Source of the DNA: Zymomonas sp.
Lineage (GTDB): Bacteria; Pseudomonadota; Alphaproteobacteria; Sphingomonadales; Sphingomonadaceae
Direction of reading: 5' to 3'
DNA length: 11,940 nt
NCBI GenBank assembly: GCA_027489105.1
Contig: JAIYAJ010000074.1
Coordinates: 1-11,940, forward strand
The notes under the pieces are model-generated. The model was given only the letters and a program-made list of their open reading frames with translations. It ran no database searches and was not told the origin of the DNA. Shown in pieces: positions 6,000 through 11,940 of this stretch; within the stretch, counting starts at the first letter, position 1; every line of letters begins with the position of its first letter. The position numbers and the translations under genes are program-made.

Positions 6000-8146
6000 G
6001 CGCGCCCCCCCGCCCGATCGGCGGCCGGGCCGGTCAGCGGCACTTCGGGCAGCAATATGGCGAAGCGGCTTCCTTCTCCCTCGCGGCTGTACACGTCGAT
6101 CCTTCCGCCCATCGACGCGACGATCTCGCGCGCCTCATAGGTGCCGATACCGAAACCGTCTTGCTTGGTCGACGAAAAGGGGTGGAAAAGGCGTGTGCGG
6201 ATGAATTCGGGCGCCATCCCGCACCCCTTGTCGACGACCTCGACGACCGCCTGCCCGTCACGGCGCAGCAGGCGCACCTCGACCGGCCGTCCCGGCGGGC
6301 TCGCATCGATCGCATTCTGGACGAGATGGCCGAGCGCCTGGCCGAAACGGTCTGGATCGACCGAGGCCGCGACGTCGTCCTGGCTGACGATATGGACCCT
6401 GGCCGCGTCGACCCGGTCCCTGACCGTCTCCTCCACCAGCATGCGCAGCGCGTGCGGCGCCGGCTCGTCGGGGCGGGCGCGGTGATGTTGCGAGAGACGG
6501 GCCAGCATGTCGTTCATCTTGTCGACCGAATTGCGCAGCGTGTCGATCATGTCCGCGCGGAATTCGGGCTTGTCGGCATGGCGCTCGGCGTTGCGGGCGA
6601 GCAGGCTGAGCTGGCTCACCAGATTCTTGATGTCGTGCATGATGAAGGCAAAGCGCCGGTTGAACTCGTCGAAACGCCGCGCGTCCGACAGCGCCTCCTG
6701 CCCGCGCGCTTCGGCCAGATAGCTGGCGACCTGCCGCCCGGCCACGCGCAGCAGATCATGGTCCTCCTCGTCGAGCAGGCGCGGTGCTGCGGGCCGTTCG
6801 AGCAGGACCGCGCCGACCAACCGGTCGAAATGGATCAGCGGCACCAGCACCCAGGCGGTCGCTTCGCTCTGCATCCAATTGGGAAGCGGCACCGCGCCGG
6901 GTTCCCCATCGGGCTCGCCGGCGAGCTCGACGATCTCCCCACGCTCGAGATGGCGCGTCAGATCGGTCGGCGCCGCGTTGACCGGTGCATCGAGGCCGGG
7001 CCAGTTCCACCGGGCGGAGGCCGTCAGCCCACCCTGCTCGGACGCGAGCAGCAACAAGCCGCCGGGCGCATCCAATATGTCGGCCACGGCCTTCACCGTG
7101 CGTTCGGCGAGCGCGGGGGCAGCCTCACCGGGACGACCGAGCGTCTCGGTGAAGCGGCGCCATTCGACGCGATAGTCGTAGCGATGCTGGAACAGGCGGC
7201 GCGCCATCGCCTTCTTGAGGCGGCGGCGATAGCGGCTCGACGGGAAGAGCGACAGGGCAACGGCCAGCACGGCCGCCGCGATCGTCAGCTGCGGCAACCA
7301 CCGAACCGCCGCCACGACCGCGAGCAAGCGCGCCACGAGCAGCATCAGCGCGAGATAGGCTCCGCTCAGCACCAGCGTAATCGTCTGGAAGCGCGCCCCG
7401 CGCGAGACGCGCACGCGGTCGAGCGTGGCGAAGCGCCCCGCCGTCACCAGCAGCGGCGCGATCATCATCAGGAGGATGCCGCGCAGCCCGAACAGCCACA
7501 TCGGCCAGGCGCTCATCAGATAGGCAACGGTCGCCAGATTGAGGTCGAACGCCCAGAGCAGCGCGAGCGCAAGCATCGGCGAAGCGATGCGGATGCGCGC
7601 CTCGGGCGATGCCGCCGCGTAGAGATTGTGCAGCAGACACAGCCCGCCGATCGCGATGAAGGCGCGGATCGACTGGTCGGTCAGGAACAGCCCGGTCTGG
7701 ATGCGGGGGCTGCCGTCGAATGCCAGCGGCAACAGCTTCATGACCACGGTCGCCGCGATCAGCCCGCCGAGCAGCAGATAGATGGTCAGGATCAACGGCT
7801 GGCGATGCTCGCGCGAGACCGGCGGCTGGAGCGCGAAGAGAAAGGTGAGCCAGGCCGCATCGACCAGGCTCTTGACGACATTGGCCGAAATGCTCGCCGC
7901 GCCGTCCTTCGCCACCAGCACGCACCAGAGCGCCGTCAGCGCGCCCGCGACGGTGAGCATGACGCGCCGCGCACCACCGGTGCGAACGGTCGCCTGCCAG
8001 CAGACCAGCGCCGCGAACATGATCGCCGCCAGCGCATGGCTCCACTGGATCGTCCCGAAGACGAGCGGCTCGGACAGTCCGTTCGAATAGACGCTGGGCT
8101 GGACCGTCTGCTGGGCCAGCATGGCGGCTTCGAGCCCCCGCGCCAT
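5996..8146 (-). CDS. prsK: PrsK, XrtA/PEP-CTERM system histidine kinase
   Basis: This encodes 716 residues. The N-terminal half (about 33-302) is a run of eight or nine hydrophobic helices forming a membrane sensor. A GAF-like domain follows (about 340-480), then the kinase core: H-box FAFIMHDIKNLVSQL with His504, N-box HLVQNAIDAS with Asn611, G1 box VDKGCGM (Asp639, Gly641) and G2 box FGIGTYEA (665-672). The HDIKN form of the H-box and the polytopic N-terminus are hallmarks of PrsK (TIGR02916-like). ATG 8146 lies 3 bases after the transferase stop, with a GGAGGGGG stretch upstream; ATG 8122 is an alternative. The 4-base overlap with prsR makes the partner clear. It should sit in the inner membrane and phosphorylate PrsR; the signal is unknown. 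Confidence 0.93.
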   Translation of the reverse strand: MARGLEAAMLAQQTVQPSVYSNGLSEPLVFGTIQWSHALAAIMFAALVCWQATVRTGGARRVMLTVAGALTALWCVLVAKDGAASISANVVKSLVDAAWLTFLFALQPPVSREHRQPLILTIYLLLGGLIAATVVMKLLPLAFDGSPRIQTGLFLTDQSIRAFIAIGGLCLLHNLYAAASPEARIRIASPMLALALLWAFDLNLATVAYLMSAWPMWLFGLRGILLMMIAPLLVTAGRFATLDRVRVSRGARFQTITLVLSGAYLALMLLVARLLAVVAAVRWLPQLTIAAAVLAVALSLFPSSRYRRRLKKAMARRLFQHRYDYRVEWRRFTETLGRPGEAAPALAERTVKAVADILDAPGGLLLLASEQGGLTASARWNWPGLDAPVNAAPTDLTRHLERGEIVELAGEPDGEPGAVPLPNWMQSEATAWVLVPLIHFDRLVGAVLLERPAAPRLLDEEDHDLLRVAGRQVASYLAEARGQEALSDARRFDEFNRRFAFIMHDIKNLVSQLSLLARNAERHADKPEFRADMIDTLRNSVDKMNDMLARLSQHHRARPDEPAPHALRMLVEETVRDRVDAARVHIVSQDDVAASVDPDRFGQALGHLVQNAIDASPPGRPVEVRLLRRDGQAVVEVVDKGCGMAPEFIRTRLFHPFSSTKQDGFGIGTYEAREIVASMGGRIDVYSREGEGSRFAILLPEVPLTGPAADRAGGRA

Positions 8147-8149
8147 CGT

Positions 8150-9550
8150 CTAGCGCGCCCCCTCCGCCCAGAGCAGGACGCGCATCGTCTGGAGAATGAT
8201 CAGCACGTCGAGAAAGGGGCTGTAATTCTTGGTGTAGTAGAGATCATATTCGAGCTTGTGGCGGGCATCGTCGAGGCTGGCGCCATAGGGATAGTTGATC
8301 TGCGCCCAACCGGTGATGCCCGGCTTCACCATATGCCGCTCGGCATAGAAGGGAATCTTCTGCTCCAGCTCCTCGACGAACTCGGGACGTTCGGGGCGCG
8401 GGCCGACGAAGCTCATATGCCCCTTCAGCACGGTCCAGAGCTGAGGCAGTTCGTCGACGCGGATCAGGCGGATGATCCGCCCGATGCGAGTCACGCGGGG
8501 ATCGCCCTTTTGCGCCCAGATCGCGTTGCCGCCGCTTTCGGCATCCTGCCGCATCGAACGCAGCTTCAATATCTCGAAGGTTTCGCCATAGCGGCCGACG
8601 CGGATCTGCCGGTAGAAGGCGGGTCCGGGGCTGTCGATCTTGACGATGATCGCGGTGAGCAGAATCACAGGGGCGGTGATCAGCAGGATCAGCGCGCTGA
8701 CGACGAGATCGAAGCCCCGCTTCAGCACCGCCGACAATTGACGACCCGAGGAAAAGCCGTCGGAGAAGATCAGCGTCGAGGGGCGGACGGTATCGAGGTC
8801 GATGCGGCCCGTCTCGCGCTCCAGAAAATCGGAAATGTCGATGATGTGGACGCCGGTCGTCTTCAGCCGCAGCAGCGCGTCGACCGGCACCGTGTTGCGC
8901 CGTTCGTCGAGCGCCAGCACCACTTCCTGTGCCTCAGCCCGGTCGACCAGCTGATGCAGGCTGGCGACGTCGGTTCGGATCACTGCGCCCGGCACCTGAG
9001 CGGGCGCGTCCTGCATGTCGACGCAGCCGACGATCCGGAAGCCCGAGCCGACGCGATGTTCGAGGTCGACGACCCGCTTCGCCCGGCGCCCAGCCCCGAG
9101 CAGCAGCACCCGCTTCTTGAACACGTCTCCGCTGACGAAGCCACCCAGCAGGACGCGGACCATCATCAGCAGCACGACGGCGAGCACCATCGAATAGAGC
9201 GAGTTGGACCGCCACAGGGTCAGTTCGGGCAGGATGAAGAACAGCACCGACATCAGGATGACGCCGAGCGAGATCGCGACGAGCAGGCGGGCCGCGGCGA
9301 AGCGCATGTTCTTGACGGACTCGGGCGAATAGCAGCCCACCCCGATCATCGACGCCTGAATGGCCAGCGCGAAGGTGATCAGCTGAGGAGCCCTGTCCCA
9401 AACCGGGCCGGGAATGCTGCCGATCTGCCGCAGGCGCAGCACCCAGCCGGCCTCCGCCACCAGCAACAGCACCGCAAGGTCGATCACGCACAGCAGAATG
9501 ACCGGATAAGCGACATAATGCTTGAACAGCCTCACCATCGCCGATGCCAT
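8150..9550 (-). CDS. TIGR03013-type polyprenyl-phosphate sugar-1-phosphate transferase (XrtA/PEP-CTERM associated)
   Basis: This encodes 466 residues. The N-terminal membrane part has four helices (about 16-34, 55-73, 84-107, 117-136). A CoA-binding-like Rossmann segment follows (KKRVLLLGAGRRAKRV, 145-160). A fifth hydrophobic segment (about 280-302) leads into the catalytic domain: KRGFDL (277-282), DSPGP (307-311), KLRSM (329-333), DELPQ with the Asp/Glu pair (366-370), SFVGPRPE (380-387) and PGITGWAQ (410-417). These define bacterial sugar transferases that put the first sugar phosphate on undecaprenyl phosphate to start exopolysaccharide repeat units at the inner membrane. Similar enzymes at exosortase loci are called TIGR03013. 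The start may be ATG 9550 or ATG 9538; neither has a strong ribosome binding site. It is followed 3 bases later by prsK, and is divergent from the GDP-mannose gene, consistent with shared polysaccharide synthesis. Confidence 0.92.
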   Translation of the reverse strand: MASAMVRLFKHYVAYPVILLCVIDLAVLLLVAEAGWVLRLRQIGSIPGPVWDRAPQLITFALAIQASMIGVGCYSPESVKNMRFAAARLLVAISLGVILMSVLFFILPELTLWRSNSLYSMVLAVVLLMMVRVLLGGFVSGDVFKKRVLLLGAGRRAKRVVDLEHRVGSGFRIVGCVDMQDAPAQVPGAVIRTDVASLHQLVDRAEAQEVVLALDERRNTVPVDALLRLKTTGVHIIDISDFLERETGRIDLDTVRPSTLIFSDGFSSGRQLSAVLKRGFDLVVSALILLITAPVILLTAIIVKIDSPGPAFYRQIRVGRYGETFEILKLRSMRQDAESGGNAIWAQKGDPRVTRIGRIIRLIRVDELPQLWTVLKGHMSFVGPRPERPEFVEELEQKIPFYAERHMVKPGITGWAQINYPYGASLDDARHKLEYDLYYTKNYSPFLDVLIILQTMRVLLWAEGAR

Positions 9551-9633
9551 ACCATCGGTTCAGCCCCCACCTTCATGAAACCCCCTTGCCGCCAGTCCGC
9601 TACCTGTCGGATAACGACATCTTCTTCTGGACC
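9551..9633. promoter_or_regulatory. divergent control region between sugar transferase and mannose-1-phosphate guanylyltransferase
   Basis: These 83 bases lie between two divergent polysaccharide genes and should hold both promoters. I looked on both strands for a sigma-54 site (GG-N10-GC with TGGCAC and TTGC flanks), expected if PrsR drove its own operon, and saw none that fits. No clear sigma-70 pair was assignable either. Confidence 0.45.
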
Positions 9634-10719
9634 ATGGAGCCCGTCATTTCCACCACCATAATCACCCCGGTCATCCTCTCGGGTGGATCGGGTACGCGGC
9701 TCTGGCCCCTCTCTCGGTCGCGCCGGCCCAAGCAATTGCTTCCGCTGACCGGTGAGCGGACGATGCTGCAGATGACGTCCGACCGCTGCCGCGAGGCTGC
9801 GCGCTTCGCCGCACCGATCATCGTCACCAACGCTCTGCACGCGACCGAGATCGCGCAGCAATTGGCCGAGGAAGCGCCGCGCGCGATCATATTGGAGCCG
9901 GCCGGCCGCAACACCGCGCCCGCCATCGCCCTGGCAGCGATCGAGGTGGCGCCGGAGACCCCGCTGCTGGTCATGCCCAGCGACCATGTGATCGAGGACG
10001 TGCCCGCCTTTCATGCGGCGATAGCCGCCGCCCTGCCCCTGGTCGAGCAGGGCTGGCTCATCACCTTCGGCATCACGCCGGACAAGCCGGAGACCGGCTA
10101 TGGCTATATCCGCCGGGGAGACGCGGTGGCGCCGGGGGTCCAGAAAGTAGACGCCTTCGTCGAGAAGCCTTCGATCGAGCGGGCGACCGACTATCTGGCC
10201 GACGGCAACTACAGCTGGAATGGCGGCATCTTCCTGTTCCGGGCCGACGCCTATCTGGCGGCGCTCGAGCAATTCGAACCCGAGATGGTCACCGCCGTAA
10301 AGGCCTCGCTGAGCGATGCAGCCCGCGAAGGCCGGATGGTGATCCCGGCGGCCGACGCCTTCCTGTCGGCCAGATCGGAGTCGATCGACTATGCGGTGAT
10401 GGAGAAGGCCGATCGCGTGGCGGTGGTGCCGGTCGAGATGGGCTGGTCCGACGTCGGCAGCTGGGACGCGCTCCACACGCTCGGTGCCCGCGACGGATCG
10501 GGCAACGTCATCAAGGGCGACGTGCTCGCGATCGACACCGAAGGCTGTCTGCTGCGCAGCGAAGGCCCGGTGATCACGACCGCCGGCGTGCGCGACCTGA
10601 TCGTGGTGGCGACCCGTGACGCGGTGATGATCCTGCCGCGCGGATCGAGCCAGGAGGTGAAGAAGATCGTGGAGGGGCTGAAGGCGACCGGCCACGCCAC
10701 GCTCGACATTCCGTTCTGA
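9634..10719 (+). CDS. manC: mannose-1-phosphate guanylyltransferase (GDP-mannose pyrophosphorylase), single-domain
   Basis: This encodes 361 residues from ATG 9634 (MEPVISTTIITPVILSGG). The frame opens at 9544, but that extension would run back over the divergent transferase start and lacks family likeness. Motifs are the nucleotide-binding GGSGTRLWPLSR (17-28) with PKQ (32-34), MPSDH (114-118), ETGYGYI (153-159), VEKP (176-179), WNGGIF (195-200), SIDYAVME (250-257) and WSDVGSW (271-277). The enzyme makes GDP-mannose from mannose-1-phosphate and GTP for polysaccharide synthesis in the cytosol. At 361 residues it lacks the C-terminal mannose-6-phosphate isomerase domain of bifunctional ManC/AlgA proteins of about 470-480 residues; it ends in the short left-handed-helix-like segment. 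An isomerase must therefore come from elsewhere. The symbol manC is by function only. Confidence 0.93.
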   Translation: MEPVISTTIITPVILSGGSGTRLWPLSRSRRPKQLLPLTGERTMLQMTSDRCREAARFAAPIIVTNALHATEIAQQLAEEAPRAIILEPAGRNTAPAIALAAIEVAPETPLLVMPSDHVIEDVPAFHAAIAAALPLVEQGWLITFGITPDKPETGYGYIRRGDAVAPGVQKVDAFVEKPSIERATDYLADGNYSWNGGIFLFRADAYLAALEQFEPEMVTAVKASLSDAAREGRMVIPAADAFLSARSESIDYAVMEKADRVAVVPVEMGWSDVGSWDALHTLGARDGSGNVIKGDVLAIDTEGCLLRSEGPVITTAGVRDLIVVATRDAVMILPRGSSQEVKKIVEGLKATGHATLDIPF

Positions 10720-11940
10720 TCAGTCGCCCACGAACGAGAAAGGCGCCAGCCCCCTTTCGCGCTCGTTGATCGTCACCGCCCGTCCCGCTGGTGGCGCGGC
10801 GCGCTGGACGCAGTCGGGGCGCTGGCAGTGGGTGCAGCCCAATCCGATCCGTTCTGCGGGCCCCGACAGGTCGACGCCCCGCGCGATGGCGAGCGACGCC
10901 GCATGTTCGGCCGCGACGCCGACCGCCACGACATGCTCGGCCGCAGGTACGCCCGCCGCACCGCCATGGTGGCGAACGCTGCGCGCGATCGTGAACCAGC
11001 GCGAGCCATCTTCGAGTTCGGCAAGCTGATGGAGCAGCCGCCCCGGCTGGCTGAAACTGTGGTGGATGATCCAGAGCGGGCAGCGATGCACCGCATAGAC
11101 GAGCGCCGCGCCGCTGGCACCGGGATAGCCCTTGGACATCTGCCCGGCCCGGTCGATCCGCAACATGAAGAAGGGCAGCCCGCGCGCGCCGACCCGTTGC
11201 AGGGTCGTGAGCCGGTGGGCAACCTGCTCATAGCCGGCGCCGAAGCGCCGCTGGAGCAGCTGGATGTCATATCCGCTCGCCTCGCAGGCGCGCAGGAAGC
11301 GGCCATAGGGCATCATCAACGCCGCTGCGACATAAGAGGTCACATGCTGCCGGTAGAGCCGCTCGGCCGGGCGATCGCCGAACGCCGCGCCCGACACCAG
11401 CGCCTCGATCCCGGCCTTGGCTTCGATCTGGGCGAGCTGAAACGCCGCCTGAAAGGTTCGCGCCGCCGGATCGAGCAACTCGGACAGCTGCAGCTGCCGC
11501 GCGTGCAGGTCGAGCCGGCGCAACCGGTCGGGCATCACGTCGAACGGCAGGATCCGGATCGCCAACTGGTGGCGCACCCGCAACCTTTCGGCAATCGCGC
11601 CATAGAGATCACCCGCGCCGATGCGAAGCTCGTCGGCCAGCGCTTCCGCCTCGGCGTCGAGGTCGGCGAAATGGTTGCGCCAGCGCTCGATCTCCCGTCG
11701 GACCCGCGCGACCGGCGATGGGCCATCGGCCTCCACCACACCACCGCCCTCGCGCCAGCGGTCGAACAGCCGGGCGAAGGCCTCGGCGGCCCCCGGTGCA
11801 TTGTCCATCCACGCCTCCAGCTCGGCGCGATCGACCGATATGTCGGCGAACAGCGGATCGCCCAGCCGCCGACGCATCGCGGCAGCACCGCCACCGGGCT
11901 CCTCCTGGCTGAGGCTGCGCACATCGAAGTCGAACAGTTC
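10720..11940 (-). CDS. ScfR/RamB-type transcription regulator, IrrE-like (partial, N-terminus beyond window)
   Basis: The frame is open to the right edge (407 codons visible, excluding an in-frame GTG at 11922 as start, because ELFDFD continues upstream in frame). The expected N-terminal helix-turn-helix would lie outside. Visible parts are a helical linker (LGDPLFADI and onward), an IrrE/ImmA-like segment (from about LAIRILPFD through TSYVAAALMMPYGRFL and LLQRRFGAGYEQVAHRLTTLQR), a C-terminal domain typical of DUF2083 (GLPFFMLRIDRAGQMSKG), and a cysteine cluster C-x2-C-x4-C (codons between 10810 and 10836) followed by QRAAPP. Members of this family regulate short-chain fatty acid and propionate/acetate metabolism, binding acyl-CoA. 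The HExxH metalloprotease motif of IrrE is not seen. It is convergent with manC, stops abutting, so not co-transcribed. Family call is good; exact ligand unknown. Confidence 0.85.
   Translation of the reverse strand, partial: ELFDFDVRSLSQEEPGGGAAAMRRRLGDPLFADISVDRAELEAWMDNAPGAAEAFARLFDRWREGGGVVEADGPSPVARVRREIERWRNHFADLDAEAEALADELRIGAGDLYGAIAERLRVRHQLAIRILPFDVMPDRLRRLDLHARQLQLSELLDPAARTFQAAFQLAQIEAKAGIEALVSGAAFGDRPAERLYRQHVTSYVAAALMMPYGRFLRACEASGYDIQLLQRRFGAGYEQVAHRLTTLQRVGARGLPFFMLRIDRAGQMSKGYPGASGAALVYAVHRCPLWIIHHSFSQPGRLLHQLAELEDGSRWFTIARSVRHHGGAAGVPAAEHVVAVGVAAEHAASLAIARGVDLSGPAERIGLGCTHCQRPDCVQRAAPPAGRAVTINERERGLAPFSFVGD

Noticed and set aside
4662..6140. A 492-codon plus-strand frame opposite prsR
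   Set aside because: Shadow of prsR; the product is a mix of Q, R, D, L and A without motifs, while the minus strand encodes a full sigma-54 activator.
6161..9661. A 1166-codon open frame on the plus strand, antisense to prsK and the sugar transferase gene
   Set aside because: Striking in length, but its product is a low-complexity run of R, Q, H, D and A without domain motifs, and both genes opposite have complete catalytic motif sets. Long stop-free antisense frames are expected where codon third positions are mostly G or C.
9532..10695. A 387-codon minus-strand frame opposite the guanylyltransferase gene
   Set aside because: Shadow of a gene with all guanylyltransferase motifs; product rich in R, D, H, Q and G without domain signs.

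Overview
The window is about 12 kb of GC-rich chromosome (roughly two thirds GC by eye) from an alphaproteobacterium, most likely a sphingomonad (order Sphingomonadales). This rests on the XrtA/PEP-CTERM-type genes prsK, prsR and a TIGR03013-type sugar transferase, the ScfR-type regulator, and the overall protein style; no rRNA or other marker gene is present to prove it. There are ten protein genes, two of them cut by the window edges. I see no RNA genes, CRISPR array, insertion sequence or phage gene.

Left part (1-3450). A Uup-like ABC-F ATPase (minus strand, C-terminal half outside the window) is divergent from a plus-strand unit: a small secreted PepSY-like protein, a PhoP/OmpR-type response regulator, and a PhoQ-like membrane histidine kinase whose start overlaps the regulator's end. 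This looks like one operon for envelope sensing. The kinase gene meets a convergent DUF815-type AAA ATPase gene (3458-4282, minus) with only 7 bases between the stop codons.

Middle part (4283-9550). All genes are on the minus strand. In transcription order they are a polyprenyl-phosphate sugar-1-phosphate transferase of the TIGR03013 type, the histidine kinase PrsK, the sigma-54-type response regulator PrsR, and a 66-residue two-helix membrane protein. The junctions are 3 bases, a 4-base ATGA overlap, and 11 bases, so this is probably one transcript. In bacteria with the exosortase A (XrtA)/PEP-CTERM system these genes make and control exopolysaccharide: the transferase starts the lipid-linked glycan, and PrsK/PrsR control transcription with sigma-54. 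The exosortase and the rest of the polysaccharide cluster are not here. The small-protein gene lies in a conspicuous AT-rich patch (about 38% GC over 4381-4620).

Right part (9551-11940). A single-domain mannose-1-phosphate guanylyltransferase (GDP-mannose supply) is divergent from the sugar transferase across 83 bases, which fits a shared role in polysaccharide synthesis. It is followed tail to tail by a ScfR/RamB-type transcription regulator gene cut at its 5' end. The two stop codons abut and form the palindrome TGATCA.

Most of this is recognisable core-genome content. The least explained parts are the AT-rich patch with its small membrane protein behind prsR, the possible alternative hairpins before the DUF815 gene, and the PepSY-like partner of the PhoP/PhoQ-type pair. 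I found no convincing evidence for a wholly new system.
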